Origin: CAWCAL01 sp963695075
GTDB lineage: Bacteria > Actinomycetota > Acidimicrobiia > Acidimicrobiales > CAWCAL01
Length of the DNA stretch: 64,000 nucleotides
Assembly: GCA_963695075.1 (NCBI GenBank)
Contig: CAVOFR010000003.1
Location: forward strand, 558,001-622,000
Reading direction: 5' to 3'
The translations under genes were made by a program, and so were the position numbers. Under the pieces are notes generated by a model. That model saw nothing but the letters and a program-made list of their open reading frames with translations, was not told the DNA's origin and did not search any database. This document shows, in pieces, positions 7,432-16,922 of this stretch (position 1 is the stretch's first letter; each line of letters begins with the position of its first letter).

Positions 7432-8244
7432 ATGGCCGACCCATCCCTGGACCAGTTCCTCGTCACGCCAGGCTCGATCGTGGATCTCGCCTCGTGGGAC
7501 ACCAGCGAGGACCTCGGTCTCGAGCGCGCCGTCGCCAAGGAGGAGACGAAAATGCTCAACCGACGGCTCGAGGCGCTCCAGGAACAGTTGTACGCCGACA
7601 AGCGCCACCGCCTCCTCGTCATACTCCAGGCGACCGACACCGGCGGCAAGGACGGGACGATCCGTCACGTCTTCGATCGCGTGAATCCGGCCGGCGTCCG
7701 GGTGGCGAGCTTCAAGAAGCCGACCGAGGCCGAGCTCGGGCGCGACTACCTGTGGCGGGTCCACCCGCACGTCCCCGGTGACGGTGAGATGGTCATCTTC
7801 AACCGGTCGCACTACGAGGATGTGCTCGTCGTTCGGGTCCACGATCTGGTCCCGCCCGAACGCTGGCGTCGCCGATATCACCACATCCGGGAGTTCGAGC
7901 GCCTCCTGGTGGACGAGGGCACCAAGGTCATCAAGCTGTTCCTGCACATCTCCCGGGACGAGCAGAGGGAGCGGCTCCAGGCCCGTCTGGACGATCCCGC
8001 CAAGCACTGGAAGTTCTCCAAGGGGGACCTGGCCGAACGAGAGCGGTGGGACGACTACCAGGTGGCCTTCACCGAGGCGCTCGAGAGGACCAGTACGACC
8101 TGGGCGCCCTGGTGGGTGATCCCGGCCGACCGCAAGTGGTTCCGAAATCATCTGGTGTCGCGCATCGTCGTCGATGCGCTCGAGAGCATGGAGCTGGCCT
8201 GGCCCGAGACCGAACCGGGCCTCGACGAGATCGAGATCCCGTAG
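7432..8244 (+). CDS. ppk2: polyphosphate kinase 2 family protein
   Basis: 270 residues. PPK2 enzymes use polyphosphate to phosphorylate nucleoside mono- or diphosphates (or run in reverse) in the cytoplasm. The P-loop is TDTGGKDG (68-75) and the Walker-B region is IFNRSHYEDVLVVRV from residue 122, followed by the lid with Arg-rich RERLQARLDDPAKHWKFS. The FNRSHYED form of Walker B is typical of the single-domain PPK2 proteins active on AMP and ADP (class III-like). The start at 7432 gives the usual length and is divergent from the SDR pair. A cruciform-forming sequence follows the stop. Confidence 0.92.
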   Translation: MADPSLDQFLVTPGSIVDLASWDTSEDLGLERAVAKEETKMLNRRLEALQEQLYADKRHRLLVILQATDTGGKDGTIRHVFDRVNPAGVRVASFKKPTEAELGRDYLWRVHPHVPGDGEMVIFNRSHYEDVLVVRVHDLVPPERWRRRYHHIREFERLLVDEGTKVIKLFLHISRDEQRERLQARLDDPAKHWKFSKGDLAERERWDDYQVAFTEALERTSTTWAPWWVIPADRKWFRNHLVSRIVVDALESMELAWPETEPGLDEIEIP

Positions 8245-8274
8245 GAGTCGAGCGCAGAGGGACGGAGCGAAACT

Positions 8275-8325
8275 CGGGTTCGCCGAGCTCCGGACCTCCG
8301 CGTAGCGGAGGCGGCCGGGAACCCG
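8275..8325 (+). terminator. nested hairpin downstream of ppk2
   Basis: An outer stem CGGGTTC (8275-8281) / GAACCCG (8319-8325) encloses a perfect inner hairpin CCTCCGC-GTA-GCGGAGG (8295-8311). It starts about 30 bases after the ppk2 stop. There is no T-tract. It could be a Rho-independent-like terminator or an mRNA-protecting 3' structure separating ppk2 from the lipoprotein gene. Confidence 0.55.
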
Positions 8326-8381
8326 ATCAGGTCCGGGCTGCGTTGGAGAGGTGTTCCCAATCCGATGAGGTAGCACGCACC

Positions 8382-8615
8382 ATGTCCATGACAACCCTTC
8401 CCCGATGGTCCAAGCTCGCGGTCCTGGCGGCGGCCCTGGCGCTTCCGCTCGTCGCCTGCGGCGACGACGACGACGGCGGCTCCACCGACACGAGTGAGGA
8501 GATGGTCGACACGTCAGAGGAGATGGCTGACACCGACGAGATGGCCGACACCGAAGAAATGGCCGACACCGACGAGATGGCCGACACCGAAGAAATGGCC
8601 GACACCGAAGGCTGA
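8382..8615 (+). CDS. small putative lipoprotein with a tandem acidic repeat
   Basis: 77 residues. A short basic start, a hydrophobic core and the lipobox L-V-A-C give a mature protein beginning Cys-Gly-Asp-Asp-Asp-Asp, anchored to the outer face of the membrane. Everything after the cysteine is low-complexity: six consecutive six-residue units of the form (E/D)EMADT, encoded by an 18-bp DNA repeat with a 36-bp higher-order period between about 8516 and 8610. No globular domain is possible. It may be a real secreted acidic peptide or a lipoprotein gene degraded by repeat expansion. It converges on atpC. Confidence 0.6.
   Translation: MSMTTLPRWSKLAVLAAALALPLVACGDDDDGGSTDTSEEMVDTSEEMADTDEMADTEEMADTDEMADTEEMADTEG
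8516..8610 (+). repeat. 18-bp tandem repeat inside the small lipoprotein gene
   Basis: Units of the type GACGAGATGGCCGACACC and GAAGAAATGGCCGACACC alternate, so the array is an 18-bp repeat with a 36-bp period, in frame with the lipoprotein. Such arrays change length by slippage and would change the protein by six residues per unit. Confidence 0.85.
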
Positions 8616-8639
8616 CGGAGCGCCTGTTCGAGGGTTCCC

Positions 8640-9041
8640 TCAGACCGAGGCTTCGTCGCCCATGGCTGCTCTCAGCCGAACGCTCGCCCGGGAGAGGGCG
8701 CCCGCCGCGTCGGCATCGGCTTCGTCCTCGGCCAGCGCCTGCTGCGCCCGATCGCGGGCGGCCTCGGCTCGGGCCACGTCGATGGCGTCTGAGTGTTCGG
8801 AGACGTCGGACAGGATCGTCACCTTGTCGCCGGCCACCTGGATGAACCCGCCGTGGACGGCGAAGACCTCTCGCCCGCCGTCGGTGGTGAGGATCTCGAC
8901 CTTGCAGATCTCGAGGCTCCCGACGAACGGTACGTGACCGGCCTGGAACGCGATGTCCCCACCACCCCTCGTGCGGGCCAACACGAACTCGGCCTCGCCG
9001 GAGTAGGTGATGGTCTCGGGTGAGACCAGCTCGATCTGCAC
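8640..9041 (-). CDS. atpC: ATP synthase F1 subunit epsilon
   Basis: 133 residues from a GTG start. Epsilon is part of the central stalk and regulates ATP hydrolysis. The N-terminal beta-sandwich is visible from VQIELVSPETITYSGEAEFV through GDIAFQAGHVPFVG to VAGDKVTILSDVSEHSDAID, followed by a two-helix C-terminal domain rich in Ala, Arg and Glu. The GTG lies one base after the atpD stop with GGAGAG in front, so it is the last gene of the operon and translationally coupled. It converges on the small lipoprotein gene. Confidence 0.95.
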   Translation of the reverse strand: MQIELVSPETITYSGEAEFVLARTRGGGDIAFQAGHVPFVGSLEICKVEILTTDGGREVFAVHGGFIQVAGDKVTILSDVSEHSDAIDVARAEAARDRAQQALAEDEADADAAGALSRASVRLRAAMGDEASV

Positions 9042-9042
9042 C

Positions 9043-10470
9043 TCAGCTCTCCTCTTGGAGCTCGGCGGCCTTGCGCTCGACGTCGGAGGCCCCACCGACG
9101 TTGAGGAACGCCTGCTCGGGGTACTCGTCGAGATCACCCCTGAGCAACGCCTCGAAGCTGTCCACCGTCTCCTCGACCGGCGTGGTGATGCCGGGAAGGC
9201 CGGTGAAGACCTCGGCCACGTTCATCGGCTGGGACAGGAACTTGGCCACCTTGCGGGCCCGGTCGACCGTGATCCGGTCTTCCTCGGACAACTCGTCCAG
9301 ACCCAGGATCGCGATGATGTCCTGGAGCTCCTTGTACCGCTGGAGGGTCTCCTGCACCCGTCGGGCGACGTTGTAATGGCGCTCGCCGACGACCTCGGGG
9401 GCGAGGATGGTCGACGTCGACGCCAGCGGGTCGACCGCCGGGTAGATCCCCTGAGCGGCGATGTCGCGGCTCAGCTCGGTCGTGCCGTCGAAGTGGGTGA
9501 AGGAGGTGAACGGCGCCGGGTCGGTGTAGTCATCGGCCGGCACGTACACGGCCTGCAGGGACGTGATCGAGCGGCCGCCCGTCGTGGTGATGCGCTCCTG
9601 GAGCTCGCCCATCTCGTCGGCGAGCGTGGGCTGGTAGCCCACCGCCGACGGCATGCGCCCCAGCAGGGTCGACACCTCGGAGCCCGCCTGCACGAAGCGG
9701 AAGATGTTGTCGATGAACAGGAGCACGTCCTGGCCCTGGACGTCGCGGAAGTACTCCGCCACGGTCAGTGCCGACAGGGCGACCCGGAGACGCACGCCGG
9801 GTGGCTCGTCCATCTGGCCGAAGACCAGCGCGGCCTTCTCGAGCACGCCGGACTCTTCCATCTCGAGGAAGAGGTCGGTGCCCTCACGGGTGCGCTCGCC
9901 CACTCCGGCGAACACGGACACACCACCGTGGTTCTTGGCCACGCGGGAGATCATCTCGGTGATGAGCACGGTCTTGCCCACGCCGGCCCCACCGAAGAGG
10001 CCGATCTTCCCGCCTTGGAGGTAGGGCGTGAGCAGGTCGATGACCTTGATCCCGGTCTCGAACATGATCGACTTGGGCTCGAGGGTGTCGAAGGCCGGCG
10101 CCGGGCGGTGGATCTCCCAGTACGTGTCCGCGTCGACCGACGGCACGTCGAGCGGCTCGCCGATCACGTTGAACACGTGACCGAGGGTGGCATCGCCGAC
10201 CGGCATCGTGATGCCCTGGCCGGTGTTGCGCACCGGGGCGCCGCGCACCAGACCGTCGGTCGGCTTGAGCGCGATGGCCCGGACCCGCCCGTTGCCGATC
10301 TGCTGGGCCACTTCGGCGCGGACCGCGACGACCTTGCCGTCGACCGTCACGTCGAATTCGAGCGCGGTGTTGATCTCGGGCAGAGCATCGAGCGGGAACT
10401 CGATGTCCACCACGGGACCGGCGATCGCGACGATGCGGCCCTCTTTGAGCTCGGTTTCGGTAGCGGTCAT
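9043..10470 (-). CDS. atpD: ATP synthase F1 subunit beta
   Basis: 475 residues, the catalytic subunit of the F1 head. The P-loop GGAGVGKT lies at 160-167, the catalytic GERTREG segment follows, and ALVFGQMDEPPGVR and LLFIDNIFRFVQAGSEVS are standard beta-subunit motifs. An in-frame extension of 17 codons exists, but the ATG at 10470 has a good AAGAGGAG site eight bases upstream and gives the family length. It is followed by atpC after one base and preceded by atpG after about 97 bp. Confidence 0.98.
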   Translation of the reverse strand: MTATETELKEGRIVAIAGPVVDIEFPLDALPEINTALEFDVTVDGKVVAVRAEVAQQIGNGRVRAIALKPTDGLVRGAPVRNTGQGITMPVGDATLGHVFNVIGEPLDVPSVDADTYWEIHRPAPAFDTLEPKSIMFETGIKVIDLLTPYLQGGKIGLFGGAGVGKTVLITEMISRVAKNHGGVSVFAGVGERTREGTDLFLEMEESGVLEKAALVFGQMDEPPGVRLRVALSALTVAEYFRDVQGQDVLLFIDNIFRFVQAGSEVSTLLGRMPSAVGYQPTLADEMGELQERITTTGGRSITSLQAVYVPADDYTDPAPFTSFTHFDGTTELSRDIAAQGIYPAVDPLASTSTILAPEVVGERHYNVARRVQETLQRYKELQDIIAILGLDELSEEDRITVDRARKVAKFLSQPMNVAEVFTGLPGITTPVEETVDSFEALLRGDLDEYPEQAFLNVGGASDVERKAAELQEES

Positions 10471-10567
10471 CGAATGACGCTCCTCTTTCTTGCGTCGGTG
10501 CACGGAGTCTGTCGTGAGCACAGCGGTCGGGGGTACAGGGTTCGGTGGGGATGTGAAGTCGGTTCGG

Positions 10568-11515
10568 TCACGAGACCGCCTCGGTCATCAGCTTGACGAT
10601 GTCGTCATCGTCCTGGTCGTCTCCGGCCATGGCTTCGGCCCCGCCGATGATCTCCATGATCTCGGTGGTGATCGATTCCTGGCGGGCCCGGTTCATCTTG
10701 CGGGTGAGCTTGACGATCAGCTCTTCGGCGTTGTCGGTGGCGGCCTTCATCGCCCGTTGTCGGTTGGCGTGTTCGGATGCGGCCGCGTCGAGCAACGCCG
10801 AGTACAGGCGAGCTTCCAGGTACCGGGGCAGGAGGTCGGCGAGGACACCTTCCGCACTGGGCTCGAACTCGAAGGCAGCCAGGGCCCTGGCCTCGCCGCC
10901 GCCCTCTTCGGCGATGACCTCGGCGCTGACCAGCGGCAGGAACTGCCGCACGGTGACGGTCTGGGTACCGATCGAGACGAAGCGCGTGTAGATGAGCCTG
11001 ACCTGGTCGACGTCGCCCTCGAACATCTCGCCGACGGCTGCGGCCACCCCGCGGGAGTCCTCGTAGGTGGGCCGGTCACTCATGCCCTCGAAGTCGGCGG
11101 CCACGTCGTAGCCCCGGAAGCGGAAGTAGTCGTTCGCCTTCGTGCCGACGAGGACCAGCCGGTAGTCGTGGCCGTCGTTGCGGATCTCGTCGAGCTCGCG
11201 CTCGGCGGCCTTGATGACATTGGCGTTGTAGGCGCCGCACAGGCCACGGTCGCTGGTGAGCACGACCAGCGCAACGGCGTTGATCTCGTCCTGCTCCTTC
11301 TGCTGGAGCAGCGGATGGTCGACGTGGGTACCCGCCGCGGCCAGGTTCTCGATCACGCCGGTGATCTGCTCGGCGTAGGGGCGGGCTTCATGGGCCCGGG
11401 CCTGGGCCTTGGCCACCCGGGTGGTTGCGATGAGCTCCATGGCGCGCGTGATCTTCTTGGTGTTGCCCACGGTGGCGATGCGGCGCTTCAGGACGCGTTC
11501 TTCAGCTCCTGCCAT
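10568..11515 (-). CDS. atpG: ATP synthase F1 subunit gamma
   Basis: 315 residues, the rotating central shaft. The N-terminal coiled-coil helix (RVLKRRIATVGNTKKITRAMELIATTRVAKAQ), the SDRGLCGAYN motif in the Rossmann-like body and the C-terminal helix with MKAATDNAEELIVKL and NRARQESITTEIMEI are all present. The extra acidic tail (GDDQDDDD) near the C-terminus and a mid-protein insertion make it slightly longer than the E. coli subunit. It lies between atpA and atpD in the usual order. Confidence 0.97.
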   Translation of the reverse strand: MAGAEERVLKRRIATVGNTKKITRAMELIATTRVAKAQARAHEARPYAEQITGVIENLAAAGTHVDHPLLQQKEQDEINAVALVVLTSDRGLCGAYNANVIKAAERELDEIRNDGHDYRLVLVGTKANDYFRFRGYDVAADFEGMSDRPTYEDSRGVAAAVGEMFEGDVDQVRLIYTRFVSIGTQTVTVRQFLPLVSAEVIAEEGGGEARALAAFEFEPSAEGVLADLLPRYLEARLYSALLDAAASEHANRQRAMKAATDNAEELIVKLTRKMNRARQESITTEIMEIIGGAEAMAGDDQDDDDIVKLMTEAVS

Positions 11516-11551
11516 CGCTCACCTCCTCGGTCCGTCGCGGGGTCATCCGAC

Positions 11552-13174
<1,623 letters not shown>

Positions 13175-13236
13175 GATCCTCTGGTCTCTTGGGTCTCGTA
13201 TGGGCTTGGTCGGGGAAGGGGTTGCTCGGAGGCGGC

Positions 13237-13758
13237 CTAGAAGGCCTCTCTGAGCTGGGAGAGTCGGGAACGGACGGTGCCGTCGATGACCGTGTCGCCG
13301 ATCTGGGTGACGATGCCGCCCATGACCGACGGGTCGACGATCACCTTCAGTTCGACCGTCTTGCCGGTGGCCGAGTTGAGGGCAGTTGCGAGCCGCTCGC
13401 GTTGATCGGCCGACAGGTCGATGGCCGAGCGAACCTCGGCGACGACCTTGTTGGCCTCGGCCGCGCTCATCTCGACGAGTCGGTCGATGATCTTGGGCAG
13501 GTCGTGGGCCCGTCCGGCGCCGACCACCATGGAGACGAGCGATGTCGTCGTGTCGGTGGCCTTGCCTCCGAGCAGATCCTCGACGACCTGCTGACGGACC
13601 GCGGCGGGAATCTTCGGATCGGTCAGCTTGTCCCGGAGCTCGTCATGGCTCTGGAGCGCTCGACCGAATCGGAACAGTTCGTCTTCGACCTCGGACAGGT
13701 TGCCCTCGGACTTCGCGACCTCGAACAGGGCCTGGGCATAGCTTTCGATCCGGCTCAT
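13237..13758 (-). CDS. atpH: ATP synthase F1 subunit delta
   Basis: 173 residues, the peripheral-stalk connector at the top of F1. YAQALFEVAKSEG near the N-terminus is the conserved delta/OSCP start, and the C-terminal domain contains the family segment DPSVMGGIVTQIGDTVIDGTVRSRLSQLREAF. The ATG overlaps the atpF stop codon in an ATGA arrangement, indicating coupling. Length is standard for a single-domain delta, unlike mycobacteria, where delta is fused to a b-type subunit. Confidence 0.95.
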   Translation of the reverse strand: MSRIESYAQALFEVAKSEGNLSEVEDELFRFGRALQSHDELRDKLTDPKIPAAVRQQVVEDLLGGKATDTTTSLVSMVVGAGRAHDLPKIIDRLVEMSAAEANKVVAEVRSAIDLSADQRERLATALNSATGKTVELKVIVDPSVMGGIVTQIGDTVIDGTVRSRLSQLREAF

Positions 13759-14294
13759 CGGGCCTGCGCTCCAACGTCGTTGATGTAGTTCTCGATGAGG
13801 GCCACCTGCGTGTCCTGGTCGAGGTTGCGCTGCACGACCGTCTCGGCCGCGCCGAGCGCCAGGGCGGACACCTCGCTGCGGAGGTCGGCGACGGCTTGGT
13901 CGCGAGCGGCTGCGATCTCGGCCTCCGCTCGAGCTCGTAGCTCGACCGCGTCGCGTTCGGCCCGCTGCGCCAGGTCGACCTTCAGATGCTCGGCCGCCTC
14001 GCGGGCTTCGGCGATGATGCGGTCGGCTTCGGACGAGGCGTCGGACAGCTGGGCCCGGTATTCGGCCAGCTTGGCCTCACCCTCGGCTCGCTGCGTCTCG
14101 GCCGTCTCGATCTGCTCGGCGATCCCCTCGCGCTGACCGGCCATGGCCTTCCTGATCGCCGGCACGCCCCATTTCAGGAACGCGGCGAAGAGGATGAGGA
14201 ACGACACCGTCCCCCAGATGACCTCGTTGATGTCGCCGTACCAGAAGTTGTTGGCGTGGTGCTCGCCTTCTTCGGCGACCAGGAGTGCAAGCAT
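13755..14294 (-). CDS. atpF: ATP synthase F0 subunit b
   Basis: 179 residues. One N-terminal membrane helix (VIWGTVSFLILFAAFLKWGVPAIRKAM, about 26-52) is followed by a long charged alpha-helix that forms the peripheral stalk, ending with a delta-contacting segment like ALGAAETVVQRNLDQDTQVALIENYINDVG. It is the second of two adjacent b-type genes. The shared C-terminal pattern (ALGAAETVVQRNLD here, AVGAAGSVVQRDLD in the neighbour) shows that the pair is paralogous. It is coupled to atpH by an ATGA overlap. Confidence 0.93.
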   Translation of the reverse strand: MLALLVAEEGEHHANNFWYGDINEVIWGTVSFLILFAAFLKWGVPAIRKAMAGQREGIAEQIETAETQRAEGEAKLAEYRAQLSDASSEADRIIAEAREAAEHLKVDLAQRAERDAVELRARAEAEIAAARDQAVADLRSEVSALALGAAETVVQRNLDQDTQVALIENYINDVGAQAR

Positions 14295-14309
14295 TGTTCT
14301 CCTCGAAAC

Positions 14310-14876
14310 TCAGCGGCGCTCGGCGCTCGCCTGGTTGACGTATTCCTCGATGGCCGCCATCTCGGAAGCCGGATCCAGATCGCGCTGGACGACCGATCCG
14401 GCAGCCCCGACAGCGAGTCGACCGACCTCGCCGCGCAGGTCGGCGATGGCGCTGTCCTTTGCCGCGGTGATCTCCCGGGTCGCTACCTGTCGCATGGCGG
14501 CGATGTCACTCTGGGCCGCGGTCATCAGCTCGGCCCGATGGCGGTCGGACTGCTCGCGGGCCTCGTCGATGATCTGGCTCGCCTGGTGGCGGGCATCGGT
14601 CAGCGAGTCCTGGTAGTCGGTCATGACCGCCTGCGCTTCGGCGGCGGCCTGATCGCCCGCCGCTTCGTCGCCGCGGATCTTGTCGGACCGGGCGTCGATG
14701 TTCCCGACCACCCGCGGGTAGCCGATGAACCGGAGGAACAGGAACAGGACAGCGAAGCTCCCCAGCCCCCAGAAGATCTCCACCATGTCGGGGAGAATGG
14801 GGTTGGTGGCTTCCTCTGCCGCCTCGTGCGCCTCCTCGGCGAGGAGGACGGCGACCTCGGTGATGACCGCCAGCAT
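14310..14876 (-). CDS. ATP synthase F0 subunit b' (second b-type subunit)
   Basis: 188 residues with the same architecture as the next gene: a short acidic N-terminus, one membrane helix (MVEIFWGLGSFAVLFLFLRFIGYPRVV, about 31-57), then a long Ala/Glu/Arg/Gln-rich helix ending GRLAVGAAGSVVQRDLDPASEMAAIEEYVNQ. Two b-type genes imply a heterodimeric b/b' stalk, as known in cyanobacteria, chloroplasts and purple bacteria. Which of the two is the equivalent of b' is arbitrary. Its ATG overlaps the atpE stop by one base (TGATG). Confidence 0.88.
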   Translation of the reverse strand: MLAVITEVAVLLAEEAHEAAEEATNPILPDMVEIFWGLGSFAVLFLFLRFIGYPRVVGNIDARSDKIRGDEAAGDQAAAEAQAVMTDYQDSLTDARHQASQIIDEAREQSDRHRAELMTAAQSDIAAMRQVATREITAAKDSAIADLRGEVGRLAVGAAGSVVQRDLDPASEMAAIEEYVNQASAERR

Positions 14877-15178
14877 CAGGCGAACTTGAGCAGGATGAAC
14901 ACCACGAACCCGATCAGCGCGAGCGCCTCGGTGAACGCGATACCCAGGAACATGGTCGTCCGGACCATGCCGGCCGACTCGGGCTGGCGGGCCATGGCCT
15001 GGACGGACTGGCCGACCAGGTAACCAATGCCGATGCCGGGTCCGATCGCGGCGAGGCCGTAACCCATACCGGCACCGCCGGCGGCTTCGATGCCCTTCAG
15101 ATCGTCGGCGAGTACCTCGCCGCCGGTCTCCTGGGCAAGGCCGGCGACTTCACCGATGAAGTTCGCAGTTGCACTCAT
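14876..15178 (-). CDS. atpE: ATP synthase F0 subunit c
   Basis: 100 residues, the proton-carrying ring subunit. Helix 1 is GMGYGLAAIGPGIGIGYLVGQ, the polar loop is ARQPE (63-67), and helix 2 contains the ion-binding Glu84 in GIAFTEALALIGFV. The residue after the Glu is Ala, not the Ser seen in sodium-type rings, so proton coupling is expected. About 35 residues precede helix 1, longer than in most c subunits. They are mildly hydrophobic and may be a leader or an extension. A strong AGGAGAAAG ribosome site lies about ten bases before the ATG, fitting the high copy number of this subunit. Confidence 0.95.
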   Translation of the reverse strand: MSATANFIGEVAGLAQETGGEVLADDLKGIEAAGGAGMGYGLAAIGPGIGIGYLVGQSVQAMARQPESAGMVRTTMFLGIAFTEALALIGFVVFILLKFA

Positions 15179-15204
15179 GGATCACTTTCTCCTGTTTGGT
15201 TTGC

Positions 15205-15229
15205 GTCAGCCGGTGGCGCACCGGATGAC
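15205..15229 (-). promoter_or_regulatory. intercistronic hairpin between atpB and atpE
   Basis: GTCA-G-CCGGTG (15205-15215) pairs with CACCGG-A-TGAC (15219-15229) around a GCG loop, giving a ten-pair stem with one mismatch. It lies in the 90-bp gap between atpB and atpE, just upstream of the atpE ribosome site. It could be a processing or stability element that raises c-subunit output relative to the a subunit. That role is inferred. Confidence 0.45.
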
Positions 15230-15268
15230 AGATCGTCATGGGATTGGGGTGAGAGGTCGGAATCGGGC

Positions 15269-16031
15269 TCAGTGCTCGGGGTGGAGCGCACCACCGATGT
15301 ACACACCGGCGAGGATGGTGAAGATGTAGGCCTGGAGGAGAGCGACGAAGGCCTCGAACGCCGTGAGGGCGACCAGCATGGGAAAGCTGAGCACCTCGAC
15401 GACGATGAGCGCCGTGGCCGAGAACAGCGCTATGCACAGCACGCCGAAGGTGACGAGCAGGATGTGACCGGCGAGCATGTTGGCGAAGAGCCGGACCGCG
15501 TGGCTGAACGGTCGAACGATGAAGGTCGAGAGGAACTCGATGGGTGTGACCAGGACGTAGAGGGCCTTCGGGACGCCGGGTGGGAACAGGGCGCCCTTGA
15601 AGTAGCCCAGGAGGCCTTGGTGCTTGATCCCGACCGCTATGAACGTGACCCACACGATGAGGGCCAGGACGAGCGGATTGGCCATGCGTGCGTTGGCCGG
15701 CATCTGGATCACCGGGATGATCTCGAAGATGTTCCCGAAGAAGATGAGGAAGAAGAAGGTCAGCATCAGCGGCGACCACGCGAGTGCCTTGCTTGTCCTC
15801 GCCGATGGTGGGATGAATGATCTGGGTGTGGATGAAGTTGACCGATCCCTCGGCCACCTGCTGGATCCCCTTGGGGATCAACGCGGCCTTGGCCGAACCA
15901 AACCAGAAGATCGCCATCGTGCCCAGTACCGCGATGATGTCGATGAGAGCGATCTTGTTGAGTCCCGGAATGAACGAGTCCGGCCACTCGACCAGGTTTT
16001 CGATGCTTGGGAACTCGAGTCCGACGATCAC
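15269..16031 (-). CDS. atpB: ATP synthase F0 subunit a, interrupted by a one-base frameshift
   Basis: The a subunit forms the stationary proton channel. The first part is read from a GTG at 16031 (AAGGAG nine bases upstream, GTGA overlap with the preceding gene) and runs VIVGLEFPSIENLVEWPD to IHPTIGEDKQGTR. The rest continues in another frame as WSPLMLTFFFLIFFGN and contains the essential channel Arg in HAVRLFANMLAGHILL, ending at 15269. The frames join only if one base is removed near 15779-15782, within CGCG. Without that, translation of the first part runs into a wrong frame. With it the protein would be about 253 residues, a normal length. Because the subunit is needed for function, a sequencing or assembly error is the likeliest reason. 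Confidence 0.88.
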
Positions 16032-16501
16032 GATGCGGACACTCCTTGGGATGAGACCGAGGCGTCGGGCTCGAGGCCCGGATACGCCAGCGAGGCGGAA
16101 ACGTAACGGAGCTCCCAGAAGAGGAGTCCGAGATGACTGAGGATGAGGGAAAGGCCGAGGGGCCAGAGCTCGACCCACGGCTGATCCTTGACCAGCCAGA
16201 CCGCGCCGAAGATCAGGGCGAGGCGGATGAGATAGCCGAAGAGGGCGGTGCCCATCATCAGCCCGAGCGAGATCCGGGCACTCCAGGCCAGGAGATAGGC
16301 CGACAGCACGAGGTTGGCGACGGCGACGACGAGTCCGAACGTGGCCGAGGCCGCCCCTGCGGCGCCCCAGCCGAGCGCACCGATGATCGCCACGACGGGG
16401 ATGACCCAAGCCGCTCGTTTGAGTACGTCCAGCGCGATCTCGGGCTCGGGAGCGGTCGGCACGGCGGCGGCGGCCGCGGCGGTGGCGGGGTCCTGCATCA
16501 T
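16028..16501 (-). CDS. AtpI-like small membrane protein of the ATP synthase operon
   Basis: 157 residues. A disordered Ala/Pro-rich start is followed by four membrane segments (about 30-50, 55-75, 80-102, 110-130), matching the ATP synthase subunit I (PF03899-like) family often encoded ahead of atpB. Such proteins are thought to help c-ring assembly or magnesium supply. The ATG overlaps the stop of the preceding gene (ATGA) and its own stop overlaps the atpB start (GTGA), so all three are coupled. Assignment rests on topology and position. Confidence 0.75.
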   Translation of the reverse strand: MMQDPATAAAAAAVPTAPEPEIALDVLKRAAWVIPVVAIIGALGWGAAGAASATFGLVVAVANLVLSAYLLAWSARISLGLMMGTALFGYLIRLALIFGAVWLVKDQPWVELWPLGLSLILSHLGLLFWELRYVSASLAYPGLEPDASVSSQGVSAS

Positions 16502-16758
16502 GAGCGGGATTCCAGGCGGTTCCAGGATGCACCATCGCGGTGGGCGGCCATCTCGCGGTCGTAGCCGATGACGATCTTGGTGACCGCTCCCACCACGCCC
16601 ACCACCGCGAACATGACGGTGAGCACGGGCACGATCCCGAAAACCCGATCCAGACCGAAGCCGATCAGGGCCAGCAGGAGCGGACTGAGCACCAGTTCGA
16701 AGCCGCCCGAGGTCCGGCGAACGTCGCGGATCAGCGGTGGTGTGTCGGAAGCTGGCAC
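16498..16758 (-). CDS. AtpZ-like two-helix membrane protein, first gene of the ATP synthase operon
   Basis: About 86 residues from a GTG at 16758. An upstream ATG in frame would add a basic, unlikely N-terminus. Two hydrophobic segments (LVLSPLLLALIGFGLDRVFG and VPVLTVMFAVVGVVGAVTKIVIGYDREM) match the AtpZ / F0F1-ATPase subunit family (PF09527-like), which with AtpI has been implicated in metal uptake or assembly. It overlaps the AtpI-like gene by four bases. The intergenic region to 16922 must contain the operon promoter, divergent from the secreted-protein gene. Confidence 0.7.
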   Translation of the reverse strand: MPASDTPPLIRDVRRTSGGFELVLSPLLLALIGFGLDRVFGIVPVLTVMFAVVGVVGAVTKIVIGYDREMAAHRDGASWNRLESRS

Positions 16759-16922
16759 GGAAGTAATCCCGGGGGAAAGGTCGTCGCTCTGGCGGTGGAC
16801 ATCGACGACACCAGGCGCTTGTGAAGACTTTCGCAATCTATGGGAGGTGGGGCGGAAATGGCAACTCCGCCGGAGCCGAGCCCTTCCCTGCACTCTCCCG
16901 CCCCTTCTCTACACTCTGCAGT

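Noticed and set aside
9007..10596. A 529-codon plus-strand frame opposite atpD
   Set aside because: Same shadow effect. atpD is unambiguous on the other strand.
15269..16031. Programmed frameshifting in atpB
   Set aside because: No slippery heptamer or downstream pseudoknot-like structure was seen near 15779, and such control is not known for atpB. An error in the sequence is simpler.
16759..16922. A defined promoter for the ATP synthase operon
   Set aside because: The region must contain one, but no pair of -35 and -10 boxes stood out, so none is claimed.
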